Positions 45,802 to 56,596 are shown, counted from the first letter of the stretch. The stretch: 64,000 nucleotides of DNA from Acidimicrobiales bacterium AG-410-I20 (GCA_003215175.1 QCKS01000005.1:1-64000), one strand, 5' to 3'. Numbers and translations: made by a program. The notes: generated from the letters alone by a model not told the origin.

Positions 45802-47564
45802 GTATAGTCCGAATATTTTTTGAGATAACGAACAGGTGTTGAAAGAGCATCTTTTCTAAACGGGGCTCCTAACTCTTTAGTACACATAACCTCAATGACG
45901 GTCGTTGTTCCATCTTCCATCTGATTTTTAATTGCTTCATCTAATGCTGGTCCTACTTCTTCAAGGTCGTCAACACGTACACCCTCTGCGCCCATTGCTT
46001 TAGCAATTTCTGAATAGTTTTCTTCCCCGTCTAATTCTCCAGCTACGAATCTACGTCCATAGAAATCAACCTGGTTCTTTTTTTCTGCACCCCATTGTCG
46101 ATTGTGGAAAACAACTGCTGTCACTGGGATATTGTGCCGAACTGAGGTCATAATTTCGCTCATACTCATAGCCCATGCTCCATCTCCGGCATAGGCAATA
46201 GCTGGACGATCAGGTGCTGCTGCTTTCGCTCCAATAATTGTAGGTAACGCATATCCACAGTTACCCCAGCTCATCGCTGCGAAAAAGGATCGAGGTTCTT
46301 CGAATCTTAGATAACTATTAGAAATTGAATTGATGTTGCCTATATCGGTCGACACCATTGCTCGAGCCGGCATAGCTTTCTCCAATTCTCTTAATGCCTG
46401 CCGTGGATGCAACCAGTTATCTTCTTCGTCTATTGCTTCTTTGATCATTTCAATGCTGAAGTCATCGGTTTCATTTGTCCAATCGCTGAGTTCTTCTTCC
46501 CAAGCCGCTTTCTCTTCAGCGACCTGTATCAACCGATCTTCGCGAGTGCTATCGCTTTTTAGGTCACGTTTCTCTAATCGTTTAGTTAATGCCTGTGCTG
46601 CTGCTCCTGCATCTCCGCAAATCCCAACAGATATTTTCTTTACTAAGCCCAGCATTTTTTGGTCTGCATCAATTTGAATAATTTTCGCGTCGGTCGGCCA
46701 ATAATCCATATCGTGTTGAGGAAGAGTGCCAAATGGTCCAAGTCTCGTACCTAAAGCAAGGACTACATCAGCTCGGCTTATAAGTTTCATTGCTGCTTTA
46801 GAGCCTTGATATCCAAGCGGTCCACACCATTGTGGGTGACTAGCCGGAAATGAGTCATTGTGTAAATAACTGTTTACTACCGGACAACCTAAACGTTCGG
46901 CTAAGGCGACTGCGTCATCAACGGCATCGCCCATAACTACACCCCCACCAGAGATCATCACTGGAAACTCGGCTGTAGAGAGAAGATCCGCGGCTTCGTC
47001 TAGTGTTCGTTCACCGCCGGGTCCTCGGTCTAAAATCATCGGCTCAGGGATCTCAACATCGATGTCGCCATAAAAGCGATCGCGGGGAATATTTAATTGA
47101 GTGGGGCCAATTTCTGACATCGCGCGATCAAAACATCGTGCGGTAATTTCTGCCATTCGATGTTCGTTGTTGATATGGCCTTGATATTTAACAAACTCTT
47201 GGAACATAGGTAATTGATTTGCTTCTTGAAATCCACCCAAACCGATTCCCATCGTTCCAGTTTCTGGGGTGATTATGACTACTGGACTATGTGCCCAGAA
47301 AGCTGCGGCGATAGCAGTTACACAGTTTGAAATACCTGGACCATTTTGGCCAATTACTACTCCATGGCGACCACTAACTCGTGCATAACCATCTGCCATA
47401 TGTGCAGCACCTTGTTCATGAACTACTGGGATAAAACGAATACCAGCAGGTTCAAAAATGTCCATCGCATCCATAAACGCTGACCCCATAATTCCAAAAA
47501 TGGTGTCTACCTCATTGGCTACTAGCGTTTCAACAAATGCTTCACTTGGAGTCATACGAGTCAT
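45798..47564 (-). CDS. xsc: Sulfoacetaldehyde acetyltransferase-like TPP enzyme
   Basis: A 588-residue TPP enzyme closely matching Xsc (EC 2.3.3.15), which turns sulfoacetaldehyde and phosphate into acetyl phosphate and sulfite in taurine and other C2 sulfonate breakdown. Visible are TPSEAFVETLVANEVDTIFGIMGSAFMDAMD, the activating Glu (VHEQGAAHMADGYARV), GIGLGGFQEANQLPMFQ and the TPP site AYAGDGAWAMSMSEI (first motif quoted only in part: VDTIFGIMGSAFMDAMD). It ends an operon with an M20 deacetylase (18 bases upstream) and ectoine hydrolase. Xsc context usually includes a taurine aminotransferase or dehydrogenase and pta, absent nearby, so a related activity is possible. Confidence 0.82.
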   Translation of the reverse strand: MTRMTPSEAFVETLVANEVDTIFGIMGSAFMDAMDIFEPAGIRFIPVVHEQGAAHMADGYARVSGRHGVVIGQNGPGISNCVTAIAAAFWAHSPVVIITPETGTMGIGLGGFQEANQLPMFQEFVKYQGHINNEHRMAEITARCFDRAMSEIGPTQLNIPRDRFYGDIDVEIPEPMILDRGPGGERTLDEAADLLSTAEFPVMISGGGVVMGDAVDDAVALAERLGCPVVNSYLHNDSFPASHPQWCGPLGYQGSKAAMKLISRADVVLALGTRLGPFGTLPQHDMDYWPTDAKIIQIDADQKMLGLVKKISVGICGDAGAAAQALTKRLEKRDLKSDSTREDRLIQVAEEKAAWEEELSDWTNETDDFSIEMIKEAIDEEDNWLHPRQALRELEKAMPARAMVSTDIGNINSISNSYLRFEEPRSFFAAMSWGNCGYALPTIIGAKAAAPDRPAIAYAGDGAWAMSMSEIMTSVRHNIPVTAVVFHNRQWGAEKKNQVDFYGRRFVAGELDGEENYSEIAKAMGAEGVRVDDLEEVGPALDEAIKNQMEDGTTTVIEVMCTKELGAPFRKDALSTPVRYLKKYSDYT

Positions 47565-47582
47565 AGTTGTTCTCCTTTCGCT

Positions 47583-48755
47583 TCAATGCGTTTTCGTTAA
47601 TACTTCTAGCCCCAGACGTTCTAAGACAGATAAGCAGTCTTTTAAATCAGAAATTGAAACGAATTCGTCTGGCCGATGAGCAACTTCAATATCACCTGGT
47701 CCCCATACAACAGCTGGCATGCCCGCAGCTTGGTAAAGACCGGCTTCTGTCCCATAGGAGACAACATCAAACTCAGATTCTCCTAGTAGTTCGGTCATAA
47801 GTGAAAGAGCAGAGGATTCGGCATGGTATTCAAGCCCATCCACTTCACATACTTTTTCGGTCTCAATTGAAGCTTCCGGATAAATTGTTTTCATTTCTAA
47901 CAAAAGTTCATTTGTGAAGGCTGCTAATTGTTCATGCACATATTCTGCGTCCGATCGCTGGATAGGTCTCATCTCCCAGTCAAATTTGCAGTGCTCTGCG
48001 ACTATGCACCGAGCTTGACCTCCTTCGATTGTTCCAACACTCATGGTTGTTGAAGGCGGTTGATACGGACTGTTTTCAGGAGCTCTGGAAACCATTTCCA
48101 TTTTTAGTTCCATAAGACGATTAATGAAGCGGGCAGCATACTGAACGGCGTTTACCGCTTTTTCTGGTTCAGAGCTATGACCATTTAATCCTTTTATTGT
48201 TGTGGCATATTCATAACAACCTTTGTGCGCAGCGATTGCTTTTAATCCAGTGGGTTCTCCGATGATGACTGCGTCAGGTTGAATATTTTTTTCTTTTAAA
48301 TCTTTCAAAAGAATTGGGGCGCCGTGAAAACCATCTTCTTCATCAAATGTAAGGGCGATATGTAAAGGCTTTATCAAATCAAGCGAAGCAAACCATGGCG
48401 CTAGAGCTAGTACACATGCAATAAACCCTTTCATGTCTGCAGAGCCGCGCCCAAAGATGCAATCGTTTCGCTGATCAGCTTGAAATGGTGGTGTTGTCCA
48501 GTCGTTTGCATTAACTGGGACTACATCTGAGTGACCTGAGAGTACTATTCCTCCGTTTATTTCTGGCCCGAAAGAAGCAAAGAGGTTTGCCCTTTCTCCA
48601 TCGGGGCTATGGGTAAGAGAGACTTTTGCTCCAAGGTCGCTTAGATACTTCTCTGCATAGGTGATGAGATCAAGATTTGAGGTAAGAGCCACCGTTTCAA
48701 AACTGATGAGTTCTTTGAGAATGTCTAAAGTTTTTGTTAATGCCTGGTCGTTCAT
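47583..48755 (-). CDS. M20 deacetylase (ArgE-like), probable acetyl-diaminobutyrate deacetylase
   Basis: A 390-residue metallohydrolase with the M20 zinc ligands: SGHSDVVPV, GRGSADMKGFIA, the catalytic FDEEDGFHG and IGEPTG, then HRPDEFV near the end. It resembles acetylornithine deacetylase. It overlaps the ectoine hydrolase gene by ATGA-type 4 bases, so its likely substrate is N-acetyl-L-2,4-diaminobutyrate, the ectoine hydrolase product; the usual DoeB belongs to a different peptidase family, which makes this an alternative solution for the same step. Inference from context. Confidence 0.83.
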   Translation of the reverse strand: MNDQALTKTLDILKELISFETVALTSNLDLITYAEKYLSDLGAKVSLTHSPDGERANLFASFGPEINGGIVLSGHSDVVPVNANDWTTPPFQADQRNDCIFGRGSADMKGFIACVLALAPWFASLDLIKPLHIALTFDEEDGFHGAPILLKDLKEKNIQPDAVIIGEPTGLKAIAAHKGCYEYATTIKGLNGHSSEPEKAVNAVQYAARFINRLMELKMEMVSRAPENSPYQPPSTTMSVGTIEGGQARCIVAEHCKFDWEMRPIQRSDAEYVHEQLAAFTNELLLEMKTIYPEASIETEKVCEVDGLEYHAESSALSLMTELLGESEFDVVSYGTEAGLYQAAGMPAVVWGPGDIEVAHRPDEFVSISDLKDCLSVLERLGLEVLTKTH

Positions 48756-49936
48756 TTCTTTACAAATAACTTTCTTGGGAAATCAGCAAATGTTTCTGCT
48801 GGTCCATCTTGAGCAATCATAAAGCTTTCGGTAATTTCCATACCCCAGTCATCCATCCAAAGTCCGGGCATGAAGTGAAAAGTCATCCCAGGTTTTAATT
48901 CAGACTCATCTGTTCCGCGAAGGGAAATTGTTCTCTCACCCCAGTCAGGGGGATAACTCAGTCCTATTGGATAACCACAGCGAGCATCGCGTTCAATACC
49001 AGCACGAGCAAGAGTTTCATGAAGCGCATTTGCTATATCGCAAGCCCGATTGCCGGGTCGAGCTGCTTCAAGGCCAGCTTCAAGGCCTTCTACAAGCGCT
49101 TTTTCGGCATCAACCATTTTTTGAGGAGGTTCACCTAAAAACACAGATCGGCAGAGTGGCACGTGATACCTACGATGTACGCCAGCGATTTCAAAGAATG
49201 TTCCTTCACCGGATTTGAATGGCTTATCGTCCCAAGTTATGTGCGCGGCCGATGCGTCTACTCCAGTAGGCATGAGGGGAACAATGGCAGGGTAATCCCC
49301 GCCAAACTCTTCTGTTCCAGCGATTGAAGTGTGGTACACCTCCGCAACTAAATCATTTTTTCTCATTCCTGGTTCAATTAGTTCCAAAATTCGGTGATGC
49401 ATTTTTTCCACTATGCGTGCAGCTCGACGCATGTAGATAAGTTCTTGCTCAGATTTAATTGTGCGTTGCCAATTTATAAGTCCAGTGGCATCTACGATCT
49501 GTGCTTGAGGTAAACCTGCGAGAAGATGGATATGAGAGGCTGCTGAATAATAGTAATTGTCTAATTCCACTCCAATGACTGATTGCCCGAAACGTGAATC
49601 GGAGAGAAGAGCCGCTAAATGCTGATATGCATGTTTTTCTGTCGACATTACGTGGTCGTCTGAGTATGCAATAACGTGACGTTCATCCATGTATACGGTC
49701 CGTAAAGCACCTTTGGCGTCCATTCCGCGGCCCCACCAGATTGGGTCATCGTCATGAGTGACTAATACGGCTTGAGGGGTATAGAAAGACCATCCGTCAT
49801 AGCCAGTTAACCAAGACATGTTTGACGGATCGGCCGAAACAAGAACGTCAATGTCTTTGCTTTCCATTGCGGAACGCACTTTCGCAAGGCGAGTTGCATA
49901 TTCTTCTCGGCTAAAATCAAGTTCTACGTCAGGCAT
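48752..49936 (-). CDS. doeA: Ectoine hydrolase
   Basis: About 394 residues from the ATG at 49936, chosen because GGAG lies 5 bases before it and DoeA proteins begin near here. M24 (creatinase/aminopeptidase P) fold with the DoeA-specific DPSNMSWLTGYDGWSFYTPQAV and WWGRGMDAKGA. It opens the ectoine ring to N-acetyl-2,4-diaminobutyrate. Ectoine is a widespread marine osmolyte. The downstream M20 deacetylase and TPP enzyme follow in the same operon; no ectoine transporter is seen nearby. Confidence 0.9.
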   Translation of the reverse strand: MPDVELDFSREEYATRLAKVRSAMESKDIDVLVSADPSNMSWLTGYDGWSFYTPQAVLVTHDDDPIWWGRGMDAKGALRTVYMDERHVIAYSDDHVMSTEKHAYQHLAALLSDSRFGQSVIGVELDNYYYSAASHIHLLAGLPQAQIVDATGLINWQRTIKSEQELIYMRRAARIVEKMHHRILELIEPGMRKNDLVAEVYHTSIAGTEEFGGDYPAIVPLMPTGVDASAAHITWDDKPFKSGEGTFFEIAGVHRRYHVPLCRSVFLGEPPQKMVDAEKALVEGLEAGLEAARPGNRACDIANALHETLARAGIERDARCGYPIGLSYPPDWGERTISLRGTDESELKPGMTFHFMPGLWMDDWGMEITESFMIAQDGPAETFADFPRKLFVKK

Positions 49937-49981
49937 GTGCACTCCAGTGTTTTCATTTGAGTTCTGTTCCTTATCGCAACG

Positions 49982-50040
49982 TAGCCTGATTAGGGGTTGT
50001 CTGGCTAGAGGGGAACAAACCAAAATACTTAATCAGGCTA
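49982..50040. promoter_or_regulatory. 11-base inverted repeat between ectoine hydrolase and oxoprolinase
   Basis: TAGCCTGATTA (49982-49992) and TAATCAGGCTA (50030-50040) are perfect inverted copies with 37 bases between, in the 119-base divergent gap between doeA (49936) and the oxoprolinase start (50056). Arm centres are 48 bases apart. It could be a pair of binding sites for one regulator, or a stem in the plus-strand leader close to the AGAAGG ribosome site at 50045-50050. Confidence 0.55.
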
Positions 50041-50055
50041 ATTTAGAAGGTTCTA

Positions 50056-53000
50056 ATGAGTGGATGGCAATTTTGGATTGATCGAGGCGGTACTTTTACC
50101 GACGTTGTAGCGCGACGCCCCGATGGTTCGACTGTTACTCATAAATTGTTGTCTGAGAATCCCCGTATTTATGATGACGCGGCAATTCAAGGTATACGCG
50201 AAATTCTTGGTCTCGCTAATGGCGATCCTTTACCTTTTGAGGACATTAGTGCTGTGAAAATGGGTACCACTGTTGCTACGAACGCTTTGTTGGAAAGAGA
50301 AGGCGAACCGACTGCTTTAATCACGACTTCTGGTTTTGCTGATGCTCTTAGGATCGGGTATCAAGCTCGACCTGAACTTTTCGCGTTAGACATCGTTTTG
50401 CCTGAAATGCTTTATACAAAAGTGGTGGAAATTGATGAGAGAGTGTCTGCTGATGGTTCGATAATTAAACCGCTAGATGTTTCGGCGGCAAGGACTCTTT
50501 TAGAAGAAGTACGAAAAGAAGGGTTTAATGCAATAGCGATTGCTCTTTTGCATGGGTATAGATACACCGAGCACGAAAGAATTCTTGATGAGATTGCTAA
50601 CGAAATTGGATTTCAACAAATTTCGGTCAGCCACGAAGTAAGCCCATTAATGAAACTTGTTTCTCGTGGGGACACCACGGTGGTTGATGCTTATCTTTCT
50701 CCAATTTTGCGCCGTTATGTCAATTCTGTTGACGAAAAACTTCGTCCTGAGGGATTAGGGCCAAATTTGATGTTCATGCAATCCAATGGTGGCCTCACTG
50801 ACGCTCATCATTTTAGAGGTAAAGATGCTTTGCTTTCAGGGCCTGCTGGCGGTGTAGTGGGAATGGTTAGGACTGCAGAGACCGCTGGATTTGACCAACT
50901 AATTGGTTTTGATATGGGAGGAACATCTACTGATGTTTCTCACTACGCCGGTGAGCTTGAGAGAACCCATGAAACACAGGTTGCGGGGGTTCGAGTGCGA
51001 GCACCAATGATTCATATCCACACGGTGGCAGCCGGAGGCGGGTCTATTCTTCATTTTGATGGTTCGCGTTTACGAGTAGGGCCTGATTCTGCCGGAGCAG
51101 ATCCAGGCCCAGCTTGTTATGGAAACGAAGGGCCGCTTGCGATAACTGATGCAAACGTATTATTAGGCAAATTACGTCCCGAGTTTTTCCCTCATGTTTT
51201 TGGTAAGGACGGAGATCAACCACTTGATGTGAAAACAGTTACCGAGAAGTTTGATGAATTAGCAAAAGAGATTTCACAAGCTTCGGGGATCCCTCAGTCT
51301 GCAGAATCAGTTGCCGAGGGGTTTCTCTCAATAGCGGTTGAGAATATGGCGAACGCAATTAAAAAAATCTCCGTTCAAAGAGGCTACGACATCACTTCTT
51401 ATACTTTGGTGTGTTTCGGAGGAGCAGGAGGACAACATGCTTGCTTGGTGGCTGATCGGTTAGGAGTAAGTCGTATTCACATTCATCCACATGCTGGGGT
51501 TCTTTCAGCTTTAGGTATTGGGCTAGCTGACATTCGCCATTTAAGTGAGGGTGCAGTGGAATCTGTTTTATCTGAAGAATTATTGATAGATCTCGAACCT
51601 AAATGGATTTCAATGGAAGCCGAAAGCGTAAACGTAGTAAAGAAACAAGGAGTTTTAGATAATCAGATAACCACCATGAAGAGATTTGGTATCCGGTATG
51701 CCGGATCAGACACTGCTCTTCAGGTTGATGCAGGATCCTGTTCCGCTGTTCAGGAATCTTTTGAAGAACAACACCGTTCAAGATTTGGATTTATCTCACC
51801 GGAAAAAGAATTGATCGTTGAATCTATGCAAGTTGAAGCTGTGGGGGTATCTGACAGTGTTGATTTGTTATCTGGCCAAAGCGACACCGACCAAGATCTA
51901 CTCGGGGTATTTTCTACGGTCATGAATGGTGAGCCTCATGAAACTCCATTTGTGGCCCGTGCTGCTCTAAAAACTGGGGAACCTGTTTTGGGGCCTGCAG
52001 TTTTAGTTGAAGAAACAGGCACCACAGTTATTGAACCTGGATGGTCAGCTACTGCTTCGGAGAATGGAGACCTAATTCTTGAACGAGTTGTTGCGCTACC
52101 GGATCGTGTCGCTATCGGCACTGATGTGGATCCTGTTCAATTGGAAATTTTTAACAATCTTTTTATGAATATTGCTGAACAGATGGGGGTAGTGCTTGAG
52201 AATACTGCTGCATCAGTAAACATCAAAGAACGACTAGATTTTTCTTGCGCATTATTTGATCCCGAAGGGGATTTGATCGCAAATGCTCCTCACATGCCTG
52301 TTCATTTGGGCTCTATGAGCGAATCTATAAAATCCATAATTCGGCAGAATCCAATCATGACTCCTGGTGATGTTTATGTAATGAATGCTCCCTACAACGG
52401 GGGTACACACCTTCCAGATATCACAGTGATCAAACCGGTCTTTGATGATGAAGAGTTGAACATTATTTTCTATGTGGCATCTCGTGGCCATCATGCAGAC
52501 GTTGGTGGCCGTGTACCTGGTTCTGCTCCTGCTGATTCGACAACAGTTGATGAAGAAGGTGTCTTATTAGACAATGTTCTCCTCGTTGCAGATGGACGAT
52601 TCCTCTATGACAAGATTCATGAACTTTTAACTGGGGCAGAATGGCCCGCTCGTAATGCGGAACAAAACATTGCAGACCTTCAGGCGCAAGTCGCTGCGTG
52701 TGAAAAAGGCACTAACGAACTTCGGAGAGTTATTGATCATTTTGGGTTAGATGTTGTTCACGCATATATGAAACATGTAAAAGACAATGCTGAGGAGTCT
52801 GTACGCCGAGTTATTGATGCTTTAACTAATTCTTCATTTACTTATTTGATGGACGACGGCCATCAGGTGTCAGTAAAAATCAGCGTTGATCATGAAAATC
52901 GTTCCGCATGTATTGATTTCACCGGGACAAGCGATACTCATCCAGGTAACTTCAATGCCCCATCTTCAATTGCTCATGCTTCAGTTCTTTACGTATTCCG

Positions 53001-53658
53001 ATGCCTTGTCAACGATGACATCCCACTTAACGCGGGTTGTTTGAAGCCGCTTGAAGTTATCCTGCCGGAACCGTCAATGATTAACCCCTCTTACCCTGCC
53101 GCTGTTATCGCAGGGAATGTTGAGACAAGTCAAGTAATTGTTGACACATTATTTGGTGCTGTGGGAGTTTTAGCTGCTCCACAAGGAACGATGAATAACT
53201 TCATTTGGGGTAACGACGACTATCAGAATTACGAAACTATTTGTGGTGGAGCTGGCGCTACTGCAAACGCTGACGGTTGCGACGCCGTGCATACTCATAT
53301 GACTAATTCTCGACTTACCGATCCTGAGGTTCTTGAGTGGCGCTTCCCCGTTCTTCTTGAAACTTTTCATATACGAAAAGGATCTGGTGGAGATGGTCGG
53401 CATCGTGGTGGTGATGGGACGGTTAGACGTGTCTTATTTAAAGAAGCGATGGAGATAAACGTTCTCTCTGGACATCGGGTAGTACCTCCTTATGGAGTCG
53501 ATGGAGGGGAACCTGGAGCTGTTGGGCATACTCGACTTATTAGCGTTGATGGAATAGTCACCGAATTTGGTGCCAGCGCCCAAACTTTCGTTAACCCCGG
53601 AGACAGATTTGAGATTGAAACTCCCGGTGGTGGCGGGTTTGGAAAGTCAAATAACTAA
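50056..53658 (+). CDS. 5-oxoprolinase / hydantoinase, fused A and B halves
   Basis: A 1200-residue ATP-dependent ring-opening enzyme. Residues 1 to about 680 are the HyuA half ([40 protein letters not shown]) and about 690 to 1200 the HyuB half ([40 protein letters not shown] end). Single-chain fusions hydrolyse 5-oxo-L-proline to glutamate with ATP; related forms act on hydantoins. Alone, without a separate carbamoylase, 5-oxoprolinase is favoured. It diverges from ectoine hydrolase and is convergent with creatinase (11 bases). Confidence 0.9.
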   Translation: MSGWQFWIDRGGTFTDVVARRPDGSTVTHKLLSENPRIYDDAAIQGIREILGLANGDPLPFEDISAVKMGTTVATNALLEREGEPTALITTSGFADALRIGYQARPELFALDIVLPEMLYTKVVEIDERVSADGSIIKPLDVSAARTLLEEVRKEGFNAIAIALLHGYRYTEHERILDEIANEIGFQQISVSHEVSPLMKLVSRGDTTVVDAYLSPILRRYVNSVDEKLRPEGLGPNLMFMQSNGGLTDAHHFRGKDALLSGPAGGVVGMVRTAETAGFDQLIGFDMGGTSTDVSHYAGELERTHETQVAGVRVRAPMIHIHTVAAGGGSILHFDGSRLRVGPDSAGADPGPACYGNEGPLAITDANVLLGKLRPEFFPHVFGKDGDQPLDVKTVTEKFDELAKEISQASGIPQSAESVAEGFLSIAVENMANAIKKISVQRGYDITSYTLVCFGGAGGQHACLVADRLGVSRIHIHPHAGVLSALGIGLADIRHLSEGAVESVLSEELLIDLEPKWISMEAESVNVVKKQGVLDNQITTMKRFGIRYAGSDTALQVDAGSCSAVQESFEEQHRSRFGFISPEKELIVESMQVEAVGVSDSVDLLSGQSDTDQDLLGVFSTVMNGEPHETPFVARAALKTGEPVLGPAVLVEETGTTVIEPGWSATASENGDLILERVVALPDRVAIGTDVDPVQLEIFNNLFMNIAEQMGVVLENTAASVNIKERLDFSCALFDPEGDLIANAPHMPVHLGSMSESIKSIIRQNPIMTPGDVYVMNAPYNGGTHLPDITVIKPVFDDEELNIIFYVASRGHHADVGGRVPGSAPADSTTVDEEGVLLDNVLLVADGRFLYDKIHELLTGAEWPARNAEQNIADLQAQVAACEKGTNELRRVIDHFGLDVVHAYMKHVKDNAEESVRRVIDALTNSSFTYLMDDGHQVSVKISVDHENRSACIDFTGTSDTHPGNFNAPSSIAHASVLYVFRCLVNDDIPLNAGCLKPLEVILPEPSMINPSYPAAVIAGNVETSQVIVDTLFGAVGVLAAPQGTMNNFIWGNDDYQNYETICGGAGATANADGCDAVHTHMTNSRLTDPEVLEWRFPVLLETFHIRKGSGGDGRHRGGDGTVRRVLFKEAMEINVLSGHRVVPPYGVDGGEPGAVGHTRLISVDGIVTEFGASAQTFVNPGDRFEIETPGGGGFGKSNN

Positions 53659-53669
53659 TTCTCTTAGAA

Positions 53670-54896
53670 TCATTTCGCGATTACGTTGTGTTCCGGGCCG
53701 TAAGGGAACCCAGAAATGTTTTCTGCTTCAGTGTCTCCGACAATAAGAATGTCGTGTTCTCTATAACCTCCAGAACCTGGTTCACCTTCCGGGATAGCAA
53801 TCATTGGTTCCATCGAGACAACCATTCCAGGTTGAAGGACTGTTTCTACATCTTCTCGTAATTCCACTCCGGCTTCTCGTCCGTAGTAATGGCTAAGCAC
53901 TCCGAAACTGTGGCCGTATCCGAAAGAGCGGTATTGGAGGAGGTTATAACTGCGATAAATATCGTTGAGTTCCGCCGCAATATCACAACACCGAGCGCCA
54001 GGTTTAATAAGTTCAAGGCCTCTTTCATGGACTTCTACATTTATTTCCCAAAGCCGAAGATGTTCTTCTGAGACGTAATCACAAAAAAGAGTTCTTTCTA
54101 ATGCGGTGTAATAGCCAAATATCATCGGGAATGTGTTTAGGGACAGAATGTCTCCGGATTCAATAATTTTGTTTGTGACAGGGTTATGTGCACCATCCGT
54201 ATTAATACCGGACTGAAACCATGTCCAGGTGTCCATTAGTTCAACAAATTCAAAGGTTGCAGCAATTTCGCGAACCATTGTTTCTGTGACGGCAAGGGCT
54301 ACTTCATGTTCGGCGACACCTGCGGCTACAGCTTGAACACAGGCCTCTGCTCCAAGATCACAAATGCGTGTGCCGTGACGAATCAAATCATGTTCTTCAG
54401 TTGATTTGATCGTACGCATCCACATTGTGGGGGTACCAATATCAACAAGTTCAATTTCCGGAAATTGGTGAGCTAGGGCCTGAAATTGGTCAACGCTTAG
54501 ATGATCAAACTCAACACCTAAACGTTTTACTTTCGGAATTAGTTCTTTGACTGCTTCGTAATAGTTGTTGCGTCGCCAATCTGAATAAACAATGTTTTCT
54601 CCGTGGGTGCGTCTCCATGGTTGCCCGCCATCTATACCAGCTGAAATAGTCGTTGCTGATTTCTTGTCGATGACCATCCCGTATTTACGACCGAAGTAAC
54701 AATAAAGCCATCCCGAGTAGTAACAAATGTTGTGCCATGAGGTGAGCAAGCACGCGTCTATTCCTTCAGCATCCATGTGGGCACGCAAATCATTTTGTCT
54801 ACGATCCATTTCTTCTGCCGAGAACGGAGACCATTCTTTCTCTCCCCATTCCCAACGTGCGATATGGATCATGTCATTTGTGTTTGGCGTATTCAT
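53670..54896 (-). CDS. Creatinase (creatine amidinohydrolase)
   Basis: A 408-residue M24-fold protein matching creatinase (EC 3.5.3.3), which splits creatine into sarcosine and urea without a metal. Distinctive stretches agree with the Pseudomonas enzyme: SWHNICYYSGWLYCYFGR, ISAGIDGGQPWRRT, ELMDTWTWFQSGINTDGAHNP with the catalytic His237, and YGHSFGVLSHYYGREAG. Two Glu residues in the C-terminal half (TALERTLF, and VVSMEPMI) complete the active site. It lies 21 bases below a sulfatase gene. The sarcosine product could feed DAO-type oxidases elsewhere in the window. Confidence 0.93.
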   Translation of the reverse strand: MNTPNTNDMIHIARWEWGEKEWSPFSAEEMDRRQNDLRAHMDAEGIDACLLTSWHNICYYSGWLYCYFGRKYGMVIDKKSATTISAGIDGGQPWRRTHGENIVYSDWRRNNYYEAVKELIPKVKRLGVEFDHLSVDQFQALAHQFPEIELVDIGTPTMWMRTIKSTEEHDLIRHGTRICDLGAEACVQAVAAGVAEHEVALAVTETMVREIAATFEFVELMDTWTWFQSGINTDGAHNPVTNKIIESGDILSLNTFPMIFGYYTALERTLFCDYVSEEHLRLWEINVEVHERGLELIKPGARCCDIAAELNDIYRSYNLLQYRSFGYGHSFGVLSHYYGREAGVELREDVETVLQPGMVVSMEPMIAIPEGEPGSGGYREHDILIVGDTEAENISGFPYGPEHNVIAK

Positions 54897-54917
54897 TTTT
54901 GTCTTTGAACTTTCTGT

Positions 54918-56453
54918 TTAATAAAACCAGGGAGGCTTTGGACCTTTACCAGCTGCAGCTTCGGGATATCTCATAGCTAAGTCGTTAGCTATTGGTTCTC
55001 TGCCAGTGGAGCGGAGACGGTCAAGATAAGCAGGTAGTTGTCCCCAAACATGGAAAGGTCCGCCTTCTTGGAGAACTACGTCATGCGGGTCCATATCATG
55101 GATGGAAGATGCGAGCATCTCTTCTTTCCATTCCTTTAGTCGGTTAGAAGCAGAAGCAACTATTTCTAATTCTGTTTTAGCCAGATCGTTTTGTAAATGG
55201 GGGTCTGAAGTGAGATCAAACAACATTTCTTCGGGGAAACAGTGGTATCCATCGTGACGGGTGTTCATATAAAGCCAATTTTCCCAGCGCAAACTTCTTT
55301 GCACTGTCCACGCCGCCGCGGAAAGCACTAAAGAGTCCCTTCCAGAAGTTCCATCTTGTTGTCCTGTCCCATTTTTGAGTGAGTCCGCGAACGAAACCCC
55401 ATCCCAGGATTCTGGAACTTGAGCTCCAGCTAATTCAAGAATTGAGGCGGCGAGGTCTACTTGGTAATGATTCCCTGTGTCGGCTCCTCCATGAGAAGCT
55501 CCTTTGAGTTCAGGCCATCGAATAATTCCTGGCAGATGATGGGTGTATTCATCTGCCGTCTGATGATCACAGTAGACACCTAATTCTCCAAAATTTTCCC
55601 CATGGTCTGACGAAATGACAACTGCTGTGTCGTCAATTACTCCTTGTTCATCTAACTCGTTCATCAATTTTCCAACCATGGTGTCAGCTCGTACGATTCC
55701 GGTGTCATAGCCGTCAAACATGCGGTCAATATCCTCAAGAGTCTGTAATGTCGGTGACATTAGTGGGAAGCGTGAAAAATATTTCGAGATGTCGCTATCT
55801 GGGTCAAAGCCAAGAGTTTCAGAAGCTGAGTGTGGGCCAGCAAGTTTTTGATGTTTTTCTAGAATTTCTTGTGTTATCCAATTGGGCCGATGATCACCTA
55901 AGTTTTCTGCCATTTCTTCTGAAGCGGTGTAGGGGGTATGTGGATCCCATACATGGACATGAAGAAACCAAGAATCTCGTTTAGCGTTGCGCTTTAGCCA
56001 TTCAAGCGCGTAAGGAGTTACTCCTTCGCTGAAGTAGGTGTTGTATCCGTCTTGTATAACTTCATTGAAACCTGAATACCAGTGCATAGCGGAATGCCTC
56101 TGCGCAAAAACACTTATTGTCGCAGTCCAAATTTTTTGGCGGGAGAGAACTGAGGCGAAACTATGAAAAGCGCGAGGTGATTGAAAACCCCGTCTTAGTC
56201 CTTCGCTAAACGGGTCAGCTGCTGTTCCTCCATGTCCAACTGCGCCGGTATGGATTCCAAACATTCCGGTCTGTAACGCTGACCTAGAGGGTAGACAGGG
56301 AGAATCTGAGGTGTATAGACCCTCAAGTCGTACGCCTTCTTTTGCTAATTCATCCATGTTCGGACTTGTTGGACGTTCATACCCATAGCAGCCGAGATGA
56401 TCAGGTCTCAGCGTATCAATATCTATCCAAATCATTCTGAAACTATCTGTCAT
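54918..56453 (-). CDS. Sulfatase (formylglycine type)
   Basis: A 511-residue alkaline phosphatase-fold sulfatase. The DIDTLRPDHLGCYGY metal-binding start and SPCLPSRSALQTG, with C53-x-P-S-R, the site converted to formylglycine, are intact; AVVISSDHGENFGELGVYCDH supplies the C-terminal metal ligands. No clear signal peptide is seen, suggesting a cytoplasmic enzyme. Substrate is unknown; choline-O-sulfate, aryl and sugar sulfates are possibilities. It is the first gene of the pair with creatinase and diverges from glpD. The maturation enzyme is not in the window. Confidence 0.88.
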   Translation of the reverse strand: MTDSFRMIWIDIDTLRPDHLGCYGYERPTSPNMDELAKEGVRLEGLYTSDSPCLPSRSALQTGMFGIHTGAVGHGGTAADPFSEGLRRGFQSPRAFHSFASVLSRQKIWTATISVFAQRHSAMHWYSGFNEVIQDGYNTYFSEGVTPYALEWLKRNAKRDSWFLHVHVWDPHTPYTASEEMAENLGDHRPNWITQEILEKHQKLAGPHSASETLGFDPDSDISKYFSRFPLMSPTLQTLEDIDRMFDGYDTGIVRADTMVGKLMNELDEQGVIDDTAVVISSDHGENFGELGVYCDHQTADEYTHHLPGIIRWPELKGASHGGADTGNHYQVDLAASILELAGAQVPESWDGVSFADSLKNGTGQQDGTSGRDSLVLSAAAWTVQRSLRWENWLYMNTRHDGYHCFPEEMLFDLTSDPHLQNDLAKTELEIVASASNRLKEWKEEMLASSIHDMDPHDVVLQEGGPFHVWGQLPAYLDRLRSTGREPIANDLAMRYPEAAAGKGPKPPWFY

Positions 56454-56596
56454 AAACGAATTTCTCCTTAAGTCTTTGATTCAAGAATGATGTATTTGAT
56501 CTTTTCATTAATTTGAACATCTTAATATTTAAAATTTTTTGAACTTATCTGGCCGAATAATTCTTAATCTGATTTCTTAAACCTAGGGTATGAAGC

